Below are positions 24,863-33,943 of a DNA stretch of 64,000 bases, in pieces (position 1 is the stretch's first letter; every line of letters starts with the position of its first letter). The translations under genes were made by a program, and so were the position numbers. This stretch comes from Chitinophaga vietnamensis (GTDB lineage Bacteria; Bacteroidota; Bacteroidia; Chitinophagales; Chitinophagaceae). The notes below the pieces were generated by a model. It was not told where the DNA came from. It ran no database searches and saw nothing but the letters and a program-made list of their open reading frames with translations. The stretch spans positions 620,001 through 684,000 of the forward strand of contig NZ_CABHMS010000003.1 in assembly GCF_902167635.1 (NCBI RefSeq), written 5' to 3'.

Positions 24863-26872
24863 AACGCTCATGCCGCCGGGGCCATGGTCCTGCACCACGA
24901 TCGTATATCCGTATGCGTTAGTATCGCTTTCTTCGGAAAGGGGCACCGTGAAAAAGAAATTGCTGCCTACGCCCGGCGTGCTGGTAAACCAGATGCGGCC
25001 CTGGTTACGCTCAATGAAATCTTTAGAGAGGTGCAATCCCAGGCCACAGCCTTTTTCATTGCGGGTGCCTGCGGTAGAGTAGTAGATATTGGAGAAGATG
25101 CGGTGTTGGTCTTCCACCGGAATACCATTCCCGCTATCACGGACGGTGATTTCGGCATGGGCGGTATCGGTGCGGGCGCTGATCACTATCTCGCCGCCGC
25201 CAGGCGTAAATTTGATCGCATTGTTGATGAGGTTACGCATCACCAGGCGCAGCATGTCCGGGTCGGCATACACCATGATGGCGGACGTTAGCTCGTGTTG
25301 CAGGCTCACATCTTTCTGCCGCGCGAGTGTTTGCAGCAGCTCAAATTCCTGGTTCAACAGGAGCGTAAGATCGAAATCATCTGCGCGCACACTGATGCCC
25401 TTCATCTGATTGCTGGCCCATTGCAGCATGTTGTCCATCATGTAGGCGGTATTCTTCACATCTCTCCATAATTCATCGGAATAGAAGCGGAACTGCGCCG
25501 CATCTATCTTTTCATCTCTCAATAAAAACAACAGCCCTTCCAGTATTGCCAATGGAGAACGGAGATCATGGGAGATGACAGAAAATATTTTATCTTTTAC
25601 CTGGTTGAGATTTTCCAGCGTCGCATTTTGTTCAAGGATGATATGATTTTGTAGCGATACTTCCTGGTTCTTGCTGTTGAGCTGCCGTGAAAGCACGCGC
25701 TGGCGCTTGTACAGGCGGTATACCATCACGGTGATCATCAGCAGGGCAAAGAATAGCAGGCTGGCAGCAGTTGCGATCACTTTTTGCTGGTAGATGGTAG
25801 CGAGATGTATTTGTTGTTCTTTTTTCAGCAGGATATTTTCGCGTTGTTTTTTCTCTGCTTCATATTTTTCTTCCGAGCGGGATATCTGCCTGCTTTTCTC
25901 CACATTGAAATAATCGATATTTCTTTCGGCAAAGGCCTTGTAACTTTCGAGCGCGGCGGGGTAGTCTTTCCGTGCAGAATCCAGCTGGTAGCGGATCTTG
26001 TAATAGATCATCTCATTCCTCACATTTTGCAGCACGTCGTTGATAGCTTTCGCTTCACGGAGTTTGTCGCTGGCGCTGCCAAGATTGCCAAGACTGATCT
26101 GCACTTCGGCGAGGTTGAGCGCTGATTTCACAATGCCGGGCTGGTTGTCGGTGGCTTTGTAGGCGGCATAGGAAAGCTCCTGGTAGTGCAGCGCTTTTAC
26201 AGGTTGCTGCTGCTGAAGGGCCGCCAGGCCGAGGTTTTCGTAGGTATAGGCGAGTCCCCGTTGATCTTTGAGTTGCAATTTTATTTTTTCTGCCTGTTGC
26301 AGGTAGGGCAAAGCGGAATCGGGGAGCTGCAGGGCCAGGTATACGGAACCCAGGTTATTGAGGGTTTTGCCGGCTTCGGCGATTTCTTTCAGTTGTAGTT
26401 TGATGTTGAGAGAGCGCTGTAGAAAGGGCAGTGCGTCGCGGGGACTGTTCTGTTCGATGAAGATATTGCCCACATCGTTATTTAGGATGGCGAGCATATG
26501 TATATCGTTGAGACGGTCGGCCAGTTTGAGCGCAGCTGTAGTGAGCTGCATCTGTTTGTCGAGATGCCCCCTGGTATTCTCTACCAGCGCGAGATTGCGG
26601 GTAGCCCATACCTGTCCGGGCAGGTAATGGAGGCTGTCGCTCAAATGCAGGGCCTCGTTGGCATAGTTTTCAGCGGTGACAGCATTCCTGGTAAAGTAGT
26701 TGCGGGCGAGCTGGTTGAGCACTTGCACGCGTGTAGTATCTTTCGCTGTATGTGATTGTAATGCGTGAATCAGACTGTCTGTAACGGGGGGCTGCGCTTT
26801 GGCAGCAGGTGACAGCAAGAGCAGGCAAAGAGGGATCAGGATACGTTTTTTCAAAGGTATGGCCGACAGCAT
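24851..26872 (-). CDS. TPR-containing sensor histidine kinase
   Basis: 673 residues from the ATG at 26872. Signal peptide (MLSAIPLKKRILIPLCLLLL...KAQ), a periplasmic array of about six TPR units (for example DALPFLQRSLNIKLQLKEIAEAGKTLNNLGSVY), a coiled-coil stretch, one transmembrane helix (VIATAASLLFFALLMITVMVY), a second coiled coil, HisKA with FSVISHDLRSPLAIL (phosphoacceptor His) and HATPase with NLINNAIKFTPGGGEI, DSGNGIPVEDQ and GCGLGLHLSKDF. No response regulator is adjacent, so the partner is elsewhere. This orphan TPR-HK layout is common in Bacteroidota. Confidence 0.92.
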   Translation of the reverse strand: MLSAIPLKKRILIPLCLLLLSPAAKAQPPVTDSLIHALQSHTAKDTTRVQVLNQLARNYFTRNAVTAENYANEALHLSDSLHYLPGQVWATRNLALVENTRGHLDKQMQLTTAALKLADRLNDIHMLAILNNDVGNIFIEQNSPRDALPFLQRSLNIKLQLKEIAEAGKTLNNLGSVYLALQLPDSALPYLQQAEKIKLQLKDQRGLAYTYENLGLAALQQQQPVKALHYQELSYAAYKATDNQPGIVKSALNLAEVQISLGNLGSASDKLREAKAINDVLQNVRNEMIYYKIRYQLDSARKDYPAALESYKAFAERNIDYFNVEKSRQISRSEEKYEAEKKQRENILLKKEQQIHLATIYQQKVIATAASLLFFALLMITVMVYRLYKRQRVLSRQLNSKNQEVSLQNHIILEQNATLENLNQVKDKIFSVISHDLRSPLAILEGLLFLLRDEKIDAAQFRFYSDELWRDVKNTAYMMDNMLQWASNQMKGISVRADDFDLTLLLNQEFELLQTLARQKDVSLQHELTSAIMVYADPDMLRLVMRNLINNAIKFTPGGGEIVISARTDTAHAEITVRDSGNGIPVEDQHRIFSNIYYSTAGTRNEKGCGLGLHLSKDFIERNQGRIWFTSTPGVGSNFFFTVPLSEESDTNAYGYTIVVQDHGPGGMSVLRR

Positions 26873-27020
26873 AGTGTGATTTAGTTGGCAGTGACTATAA
26901 AAATAGGCATTAAAACCCGATGATTCAATGGCCACCGCCGACAAATTGCGGTGAGGGCCGTGTGATTTTAGTGTTATAATGATGATCATCTGATAATCAT
27001 GTATATATGATCCTAATCCT

Positions 27021-27028
27021 TATATTTG
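27021..27028 (+). promoter_or_regulatory. -7 box (TATATTTG) abutting the BamA-like gene start
   Basis: Exact TAnnTTTG match ending 6 bp before the ATG at 27035. If used, transcription would start at or next to the start codon, making a leaderless or near-leaderless mRNA. No TTTG stands at the -33 position. Confidence 0.4.
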
Positions 27029-27034
27029 CAGACT

Positions 27035-28219
27035 ATGCGGAGAAGATTAATTGTTACGGCCATATCAATATTAACAGGCATCAGTGTAAAAGCGCAACAG
27101 GACAGTGTTTCGAAGGGCCAGCACTCACTGCCAGGGATAAACGATTCTTTACAGCTGCGCCGCCGCAGCTTCTTCCCATTACCCGTATTGGGATATGCAC
27201 AGGAGAAGGGTCTTGAGATAGGCGCCGCGATGTTGTATTCTTTCTATACCGATAACAAGCATCCCGATCCGCTCACACGCAACTCTACGCTCTACCTGAT
27301 ACCCTCTATCACCACCAAGAGCCAGTACAAGGTAGACCTCCGCGCAGATATCTGGACCAGTGGCAACATCTGGCATTTCAAGGGGAACCTGCGTTACCAC
27401 AATTTTCCGCTGTATTTCTATGGTATCGGCGATACCACGCTGGCGGTCAACAAGTCTTTGCTGAACAATATCCGTTATAAAGCGCAGTTTGAAGCCGAGC
27501 GCCATGTAGGCGGGCATTTTTACGTAGGTGCGTCCCTGTTATACCAGAACGATTCCTACAGCAGCAACGACAACAAAGGTATTTATATCGATATGCCGCT
27601 CGCAGGCAAGGATGGCGGTTATGTTACTTTTATCGGCATCAGCGGCGCTTTTGATAACCGCGACAACCAGAACTATACGCACCGGGGCCATTGGCTGAAG
27701 CTGAATGCGGCATATGCGCCGTCTTTCCTCAGTTCATTTCCGTTGTTCAAGGTGGAAGCGCAGGGCGCGAGTTTTGTGCCTTTGTCGGCCAAAAGCACCT
27801 TGGGCTTTAATGGCTACTTCGCCAGCTTGCAAGGTAGCGACAAGCCCTTTTACCTCTTGCCGGAAATGGGCGGTGAACGTATCATGCGTGGCTACTACCA
27901 GGGCCGTTACCGCGATCAGAACTATCTCAGCTTACAAACAGAATATCGCTATCTCATCGATCCAAAGATGCGCATACACATCTGGTTCCTGGATATGAAA
28001 CCTAAATTTGCGTTGGCCGCTTTTGCAGGAACCGGTACGGTATTCAATAACCGCAACTTTCATCTCGATGGCTTCAAACCCAGCTACGGCGCGGGTATCC
28101 GCTACTTCTACGATGAGCATGCCAAGCTCACTATTCGTATAGACTATGCCGTAGGAGAACAACGTACTGGGGAGAAGCGGCAACAGGGATTATACCTGTC
28201 CTTGGCAGAAGCATTTTAA
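27035..28219 (+). CDS. BamA/TamA-family outer-membrane barrel protein
   Basis: 394 residues from the ATG at 27035 (MRRRLIVTAISILTG), with a signal peptide ending KAQ. The body is the 16-strand Omp85/D15 barrel type: blocks such as GGERIMRGYYQGRYRDQNYLSLQTEYRY and PSYGAGIRYFYDEHAKLTIRIDYAVG are typical of the C-terminal surface-antigen domain, including the VRGF-like motif region (RIMRGYY). No POTRA domains precede it, so it is a barrel-only member, unlike BamA proper. Its substrate is unknown. Confidence 0.8.
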   Translation: MRRRLIVTAISILTGISVKAQQDSVSKGQHSLPGINDSLQLRRRSFFPLPVLGYAQEKGLEIGAAMLYSFYTDNKHPDPLTRNSTLYLIPSITTKSQYKVDLRADIWTSGNIWHFKGNLRYHNFPLYFYGIGDTTLAVNKSLLNNIRYKAQFEAERHVGGHFYVGASLLYQNDSYSSNDNKGIYIDMPLAGKDGGYVTFIGISGAFDNRDNQNYTHRGHWLKLNAAYAPSFLSSFPLFKVEAQGASFVPLSAKSTLGFNGYFASLQGSDKPFYLLPEMGGERIMRGYYQGRYRDQNYLSLQTEYRYLIDPKMRIHIWFLDMKPKFALAAFAGTGTVFNNRNFHLDGFKPSYGAGIRYFYDEHAKLTIRIDYAVGEQRTGEKRQQGLYLSLAEAF

Positions 28220-28332
28220 AGGTAACAACCCACAGATTTTTTCATCGCTTGCTATATGGTAACAATTTGTTAACTTCCGATTGTCTGCATCACATGATGA
28301 TTCAGCTTTAACGATCACCAAAACCACTGTTT

Positions 28333-29352
28333 ATGAAAAGAGCTATCCTGACTTCCGCAGCTGTGATGCTATTGGCTGTTGCAGGAAAGGTCCATGCCCA
28401 GGACCACTCCACACCCTTACATTCCAAGTTCTACCTGAAAGTTAGCGGAGGTTATTTCTTCAGCGTTTCGCCGGGGCAATTTCCGAATGTAGGCCCTTAT
28501 CCTCCGCAGGATCTGCACACGGAGGTGAACCCGCTCACCGGCGCTTCCGACACTGTGAGCCGTAAGGTGCTCACCGGCTCCTATGGCGAGGGCGTACGCG
28601 GAGGACTCAGCGTTGGTTACAACATCAACAAATACCTGGCGGTAGAAGCATCTTTCAACTACTTCCACAGCGCCAAAAACCTGATGACGCGTAACACTGT
28701 TACCGCCATCGGTTCCAGCAAACAACTCGGCAATGTAGAATCACATGGATATGTGAATGCAGTGGATTTCGCTCCCAGCCTGGTAGTTAGCCCGGGCTTC
28801 GACAAAGTGAATCCCTACGTTCGTTTTGGTGTAGTGGTGCCTTTATGGGGCCGCCTGATCATTGAAACGGAAGCGTCTAAATTATCGCAGCCACCAGCCG
28901 GCGCGCCGCTGCCTCCCGGCACGCTGATCCAGACGCAGATCAGCCGCAAGGAAGAAATCAAGCCTAATGCTACCATCGGCTTCCAGGGCGCACTGGGCGT
29001 ATCTTTCAACGTATCCCGCCGCCTCGATATTTTCGTGGAAACAGAATACCGCAACGTACCTGTAAAAAGCAAGAGCAAAGAAGTAACCAAATACGCTGAA
29101 ACAAACACCGCTATCAACGGCTCCACCGGTGCTGTCATCACCACCGTATCTACCCGTAGCCTCAGCGATCTGAGCATAGCAGAAAAGCAAACCGATTACG
29201 TGACCACATTGGATAAAAACTCCAACACACCCATCGGTACCGTGGGCAGCAAAACGTATTACAAAAACGATAATGCTCCTTCTAACGATCTCAAGTCGTA
29301 CATCAACATCGGCGGCCTGGGATTGAATGCTGGCGTGAAGATCAGATTGTAG
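28333..29352 (+). CDS. Outer-membrane beta-barrel protein
   Basis: 339 residues. Signal peptide MKRAILTSAAVMLLAVAGKVHAQ, then alternating hydrophobic beta strands: FYLKVSGGYFFS, YGEGVRGGLSVGYNINKYLAVEASFNYF, NPYVRFGVVVPLWG, ATIGFQGALGVSFNVSRRLDIFVETEYR and a terminal LGLNAGVKIRL strand. This fits small OmpA/OmpW-like porin families. Function unknown. It is followed 8 bp after the stop by the largest palindrome of the window (H2). Confidence 0.8.
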   Translation: MKRAILTSAAVMLLAVAGKVHAQDHSTPLHSKFYLKVSGGYFFSVSPGQFPNVGPYPPQDLHTEVNPLTGASDTVSRKVLTGSYGEGVRGGLSVGYNINKYLAVEASFNYFHSAKNLMTRNTVTAIGSSKQLGNVESHGYVNAVDFAPSLVVSPGFDKVNPYVRFGVVVPLWGRLIIETEASKLSQPPAGAPLPPGTLIQTQISRKEEIKPNATIGFQGALGVSFNVSRRLDIFVETEYRNVPVKSKSKEVTKYAETNTAINGSTGAVITTVSTRSLSDLSIAEKQTDYVTTLDKNSNTPIGTVGSKTYYKNDNAPSNDLKSYINIGGLGLNAGVKIRL

Positions 29353-29360
29353 TAAGCGAA

Positions 29361-29604
29361 GGTTGTTTTACTCAGGATTATACTGATTGAAAGGATTACC
29401 AGGATTTTTTTATAAGGATTAAAAAAGATTCTCCTGATTTAACGCGAAGATCGATTCGAAGATAGTAGCCCTTGAAGCGCTCAAAGCGCTTCAAGGGCTT
29501 CTTCGCTTAAATGATCTTCGCGTTAAATCAGGAGAATCTTTTTTAATCCTTATAAAAAAATCCTGGTAATCCTTTCAATCAGTATAATCCTGAGTAAAAC
29601 AACC
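29361..29604. repeat. Giant palindrome H2 (92-bp perfect arms) between convergent genes
   Basis: Arms 29361-29452 and 29513-29604 are perfect reverse complements over 92 bp. The 60-bp centre contains a nested 33-bp hairpin (29467-29499: stem AGCCCTTGAAGCGCT, loop CAA). One arm starts 8 bp after the upstream stop codon; the other reaches the stop codon of the convergent DUF3999 gene. The arm is a chain of 9-nt units (AATCCTGGT, AATCCTTTC, AATCAGTAT, AATCCTGAG). Confidence 0.97.
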
Positions 29605-30851
29605 TACTTTTTTTGCATATCCCTCAACATACTCACTGCAACAGCGCCAATGACGATGATGATCAGTATAATGCCTGACCATATCCATTTGGGGCTGGAG
29701 AAAAAAGTGCTGGGCGCGGCTGCTTTTGCGGCTTTGGGTAAGGCAATAAGCGTGTCGGTACGGAGGGTGGGAAGTGCGGTGGGCAGGCTGTCTTTGAAAT
29801 AAGACAGGTCATAGACCGGCGTTTTTAATTGTGGATCACCGAAGAACAGCGTGTAGTTGCCTGAGGGTTGTACTGCTGCAATCAGGTAGTAGTCGGGCTG
29901 CCAGGCCTTGACAGTTTTTATTTCCAGTAAAGGGTTATCATCATTTTGCACCATCAGGAAGAGGGTATCGAATTGAGCCGCCTGCGGTAATATGATCTCA
30001 CTGGGCTTTGATGAAATAAGATCGATATCAGCCAGGTTGTTGAGCACCTGACGATGATCAGTGAATGACGCCAGCCTGGCCTTGCGGTGAAATAGCGCAG
30101 GGGCGCTGATTTCAAGCGATAGCTTTTTGATAAGATAAGATTCCCTGAATGCAATTTTAAAGACACTGCGGCGGGCAGTGCTGCTGCTGTCTGTTATCAC
30201 CACAGGATCGGGCAGGGGCGCGAGTTGGGCGGTGGTAACTTCTGCGCCGGCCATCGGCCCTATGTTGCCGATGTTCAAAGGAGCAGAAGCAGAATCATTC
30301 AGCTGCAAGCGGTAAAACGTATAGTCGGTAGCCGGTATACCGATCTTTACCAGGATAGTGGATGATGAGCTGGATACCATATCTGCCGCGGGGTCCAGCA
30401 CAAATGGTTCTGTTACGCCAAACCATTGCTGCTGGTCGTTGCTGCCGGAAATCTTCACCGTCTTCTTCACCCATGCATTCTTCATCACCAGAAAAAAATG
30501 ATCAAGTGTTTTTTGTCCGGCGTTACGGAAGATGAGGGTAGAGATACCTCCTGCCACGGCTTTGTTCTCGATGATAGGGAAGGGTTGAAAGCGGGCAGGG
30601 TTGTAGGTTTCCGCAGACTGCCGTATCAGGTAGGGTACTTCCTGTTGGCCGTTCATCAGCCGGATATCTTCCAGCTGGTGGCTGTGCGCCAATATATCCG
30701 GTGTGAGCGTGATACGTGCAAAGCCGGAATCGGTAATACCTTTCACGGCCGCTTTCCAGGCGAATTGTTGTGCCGCTACGCGGGAGCTGCCAATGAGCAA
30801 CATTCCCGCGAGCAGCGCGATGGCGGCCTTATTCAGTCGTTTTATGGTCAT
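29604..30851 (-). CDS. DUF3999 family protein
   Basis: 415 residues: signal peptide (MTIKRLNKAAIALLAGMLL...VAAQ), a long beta-rich periplasmic part with two discoidin-like stretches (LIRQSAETYNPARFQPFPI; FFLVMKNAWVKKTVKISGSNDQQQW) and one C-terminal transmembrane helix (WIWSGIILIIIVIGAVAVSML). It overlaps the 3' end of the DUF2339 gene by 23 bp, and this DUF2339-DUF3999 pairing recurs in other bacteria. An envelope role is likely; mechanism unknown. Confidence 0.82.
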   Translation of the reverse strand: MTIKRLNKAAIALLAGMLLIGSSRVAAQQFAWKAAVKGITDSGFARITLTPDILAHSHQLEDIRLMNGQQEVPYLIRQSAETYNPARFQPFPIIENKAVAGGISTLIFRNAGQKTLDHFFLVMKNAWVKKTVKISGSNDQQQWFGVTEPFVLDPAADMVSSSSSTILVKIGIPATDYTFYRLQLNDSASAPLNIGNIGPMAGAEVTTAQLAPLPDPVVITDSSSTARRSVFKIAFRESYLIKKLSLEISAPALFHRKARLASFTDHRQVLNNLADIDLISSKPSEIILPQAAQFDTLFLMVQNDDNPLLEIKTVKAWQPDYYLIAAVQPSGNYTLFFGDPQLKTPVYDLSYFKDSLPTALPTLRTDTLIALPKAAKAAAPSTFFSSPKWIWSGIILIIIVIGAVAVSMLRDMQKK

Positions 30852-33246
30852 CGTCCAGTAACAGTTTTTTGAGCCGTTGATACATGAATGAAATAACGAG
30901 CAGCAACACCCCTAATGAGATGAACGCCGCTATCTTCCCGCCTTCGGAAAGGTTGGACAGATCAAAGACGAAGAGCTTCAGCAAAGTGACGCCAAATACA
31001 CTGATCGCAATGATACGGATATGACGCGAGCGCCATTTCAATCCGAGGTACATGAGCACAAATGCGAAGATGCCCCAGAGAATGGCGTAGCCTGTGCGGT
31101 GGGAGCTGTCGAGCAGGGTGTTGATACTGTTTATACCACTGTAGCCACTTACCACCCAGATATGATCCAGTGCTGCGCTGAGCAAATAGATGATCACAAC
31201 GCTGAACACCCATTGTGAGGCCTGCCGCAATTGCCCGCTGGCAAAGGTGTTCAGGAAACGGTATAAGCGGTATAACAGCAGGCCTTCGGCCGCCATTAAC
31301 AGGTAGTGAAAGTAAAAATATCCAGCAGGCAGCTCTCGGTTCAGGAATGCATTTCTAATTGGAATTACTTCCCGGTTAAACATCGGCATTGCCACCAGCG
31401 ATGCCGCAGAAAGCAGCAACAGGAATACTTTCACCGGTTCGCTATTGTTGCGCGCGAGATACAGCAACACTGAGAGGAACAGGTAACTGTAGGCACCCAT
31501 GATGATATTTGTGAGCTGCGGCCAATAGAACCTGCTCTGGTGGTGCAGTTCCAGCAACAGCACGATATAGGTGAGTAAGAGTGCCGCTGCGTTGAGCAGC
31601 TTGCGGTAGACAGCTACCTCTATCACTGGCGCAAGTGTATTGGCTGGCATCTCGCGTAACAGCCATGCGGAAAGGTATACCGCTGTTGCGGCCACCACGC
31701 CGGTTACAAAGCCTTTGTTGAGCAGTGGCGTCATGTGTGGCGGCGCCGTTGCAATAGGGCTGATATACAGCTGCGACCAGTTCATGATCAGGCTGAGGAA
31801 CATAGCCATCAGCACAATCATCGAAGCCCAGATCATCAGCTTGATGCCCGACTTATGCGCCAGCCACAATAACACCACTGATTCCGCCGCCCAGAAAAGC
31901 GTGATGTAATTGCCATGCAATTGTATCGGTGCGGCCAGGCTCAGGAAAGTGAGCACCAGTCCTATCAGGAGATAGATCAGCGTACGGTCGGCCCTTTCGT
32001 TTTTGAACAGGCTCCACGCAAATACTAGGTTGAAAACCGCCATAGACGCGGTGAACAGGCCCTGGTAAATGCCGCCCTGGATATGATGCAGGATCACCAT
32101 GCCGGCAGCATAGTAGAAAAAAGTGTTGCTCATCAACAGGAGAATATCTGTGGCAGCGAATTTCCGCTGTTGCTTCACATTGTACACCACGTTCATCACA
32201 AAGAATACGATATAGAACAGCGTGCAGAAAACCAGCGCTGTACCATAAGGCACGGGATGTGCAGGGCTTTCTTTCACCAACTGGTACGACAACCAGGAAC
32301 CAACAAGTAATACCGTTGCCACATAGCACACAAGGTTGACGATGTTCCATTTTTTATAGTAAGCCAGCACCAGCATCCCTACATTAAGTACGAGGATATA
32401 AGTGAACAATACGGTGGCATTGCCTTCGCCGGTGCTCACCAGAAAAGGCGCGGTGAATCCGCCGAGAATGGCTATCACGGCCAGTTCGCGACGATCGTAT
32501 GCAAGGGATAACAATACCGTAAAAGCCGTAACGATCACCAATAGTATAAAGGCGGGCACCTGGCCGATGAGATGATATTGCTGAAAAGCGATCGTGATCG
32601 TAAAATATAATACGGCCACGCCGCCGCCGATGAGTACGGAGCTGAAGGCTGCGAAAGTTTTACGCATACGGTGCGCGAGCCCTATCATGGCGGCTCCTGT
32701 AAGGATGCCGATGAAGGTGCGCCCGGTTTCGTTGATCCAGTTTTTATCGATCGCGTATTTCAGGAAGAAGCCAATGCCCAATACGAGGATGGCAATCCCG
32801 ATTTTATTAAACAGATTTTCTCCGATGAACTTTTCGAGATCGGGATTTTTTTCCCGGAAAGAAGATCGGGACCTTAGCGGTGGAGGCACTATGGGCGGTA
32901 TTTCCGGCGATGTGGTCAGCTCCACTTTGGGAATTTGTGGCCTGGGAGTTTCCGGCGGCAGCGGCCTTGCTTTAACAGGCGGCGCCTCTCTGACGGGCGG
33001 CAGTGGCTCCTGCACAGGTGGTGGCACTGCCGATGGCAGAGGCCGGGCAATATCTGGTTTGCGCGTTGGTGGCGGCGATGCAGGCGTTGGCTCAGAAACG
33101 GCTGTGGGCTTGTCTTCCCGCCGCTGTTGAAGCAACTGTTCCAGCTGTGTTTGGAGTATTGTTATCTTCGAATTGAGGTCGCCCTTGAGTTGTAAGATCA
33201 GGATGAGGATAACAATCAACAGAATAAAGATAAAAGCAGATACCAT
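30829..33246 (-). CDS. DUF2339 polytopic membrane protein
   Basis: 805 residues. N-terminal transmembrane anchor, a short coiled coil, then a proline-rich linker (about residues 45-120, PPPTRKPDIARPLP type). FIGENLFNKIGIAILVLGIGFFLKYAI marks the beginning of the DUF2339 core, followed by more than twenty hydrophobic helices to the C-terminus. Function unknown; translationally linked to the downstream DUF3999 gene. Start at 33246 abuts palindrome H3. Confidence 0.88.
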   Translation of the reverse strand: MVSAFIFILLIVILILILQLKGDLNSKITILQTQLEQLLQQRREDKPTAVSEPTPASPPPTRKPDIARPLPSAVPPPVQEPLPPVREAPPVKARPLPPETPRPQIPKVELTTSPEIPPIVPPPLRSRSSFREKNPDLEKFIGENLFNKIGIAILVLGIGFFLKYAIDKNWINETGRTFIGILTGAAMIGLAHRMRKTFAAFSSVLIGGGVAVLYFTITIAFQQYHLIGQVPAFILLVIVTAFTVLLSLAYDRRELAVIAILGGFTAPFLVSTGEGNATVLFTYILVLNVGMLVLAYYKKWNIVNLVCYVATVLLVGSWLSYQLVKESPAHPVPYGTALVFCTLFYIVFFVMNVVYNVKQQRKFAATDILLLMSNTFFYYAAGMVILHHIQGGIYQGLFTASMAVFNLVFAWSLFKNERADRTLIYLLIGLVLTFLSLAAPIQLHGNYITLFWAAESVVLLWLAHKSGIKLMIWASMIVLMAMFLSLIMNWSQLYISPIATAPPHMTPLLNKGFVTGVVAATAVYLSAWLLREMPANTLAPVIEVAVYRKLLNAAALLLTYIVLLLELHHQSRFYWPQLTNIIMGAYSYLFLSVLLYLARNNSEPVKVFLLLLSAASLVAMPMFNREVIPIRNAFLNRELPAGYFYFHYLLMAAEGLLLYRLYRFLNTFASGQLRQASQWVFSVVIIYLLSAALDHIWVVSGYSGINSINTLLDSSHRTGYAILWGIFAFVLMYLGLKWRSRHIRIIAISVFGVTLLKLFVFDLSNLSEGGKIAAFISLGVLLLVISFMYQRLKKLLLDDDHKTTE

Positions 33247-33336
33247 TTAGCTATTTGATTATTTGTTTATTTGGGTATTTGGGTAAGGGCAAATGTTGCA
33301 TCAAATATCCAAATAAACAAATAATCAAATAACTAA
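33247..33336. repeat. Giant palindrome H3 (35-bp arms) 3' of an Lrp gene
   Basis: Arms 33247-33281 and 33302-33336 pair at 33 of 35 positions around a 20-nt loop. The arm is a clean series of 8-nt units (CAAATATC, CAAATAAA, CAAATAAT, CAAATAAC). It begins 4 bp after the stop codon of the Lrp gene and ends at the start codon of the DUF2339 gene, so the leader of the latter would contain the whole hairpin if the genes are cotranscribed. Confidence 0.93.
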
Positions 33337-33340
33337 TCAA

Positions 33341-33811
33341 TCAGCTCTCGCTTACGTTGATGGGGCGGGAGAAGCTTTCTTCCAGCGAAATAATGGTTTC
33401 GGTGCGTTCAATGCCTTTGATATGCTGCAGGTCTTCCTGTAGTATCTTTCTCAGTTCTCCGCTATCGCGGCAGATGATTTCAGCAAACATGCTATAGGCG
33501 CCGGTGGTATAGTTGAGACGCACGATCTGTGGTATCTTCAGCAGTTGTTTGGCTACGTTTTCGTACAAAGAACTTTTTTCCAGGTAGATACCGATGAATG
33601 CCAGCACATCGTAGCCGATGGCGCGCAAGTTCACTTGCAGGCGCGTACCTTTGATCACGCCCATTTCATGCAGCTTTTTGATACGTACGTGGATGGTGCC
33701 TCCGGATACAAATAATTTTTTCCCCAATTCGGCATAAGAGATTCCTGCATCGGTTGACATTTCAGATATGATCTGCAGGTCTAATTTGTCAATATTTAAA
33801 GACTGGCTCAT
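33341..33811 (-). CDS. Lrp/AsnC-family transcriptional regulator
   Basis: 156 residues from the ATG at 33811 (MSQSLNIDKLDLQIISEM); the longer open frame upstream has no family similarity. Winged-helix part: DAGISYAELGKKLFVSGGTIHVRIKKLHEMGVIKG. RAM part: LRAIGYDVLAFIGIYLEKSS and VRLNYTTGAYSMFAEIICRDSGEL. It resembles the AsnC-like branch. Target genes unknown; a dyad 14 bp upstream of its start suggests autoregulation. Only about 32% length of difference separates it from the other Lrp gene here, but the two are not recent duplicates by sequence. Confidence 0.9.
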   Translation of the reverse strand: MSQSLNIDKLDLQIISEMSTDAGISYAELGKKLFVSGGTIHVRIKKLHEMGVIKGTRLQVNLRAIGYDVLAFIGIYLEKSSLYENVAKQLLKIPQIVRLNYTTGAYSMFAEIICRDSGELRKILQEDLQHIKGIERTETIISLEESFSRPINVSES

Positions 33812-33824
33812 TTTCGCAATGCGA

Positions 33825-33842
33825 TTTAGAATATTTTCTAAA
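33825..33842. promoter_or_regulatory. Dyad upstream of the Lrp gene
   Basis: TTTAGAA-TATT-TTCTAAA, a perfect 7-bp inverted repeat 14 bp before the start codon and about 100 bp from the divergent lipoprotein gene. A likely autoregulatory operator (inference). Confidence 0.45.
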
Positions 33843-33943
33843 AATAGGTATATTTTTGAAATTATGTCAAAGATATTTGATTTGGCAGAATTCAGAACAT
33901 TTTTGAAAGAAGGGATGTTTAAAAGATAGCTAAACAAATAGAT

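Noticed and set aside
29361-29604. Palindrome H2 as an IS or MITE copy
   Set aside because: No transposase, no evident target-site duplication, and arms extend to the very stop codons of both genes, which fits a 3'-end element better; shared cores keep mobility open as a possibility.
32594-33130. + strand Gly-rich ORF of 178 residues
   Set aside because: Antisense of the proline-rich linker of the DUF2339 protein, which explains its glycine-rich composition.
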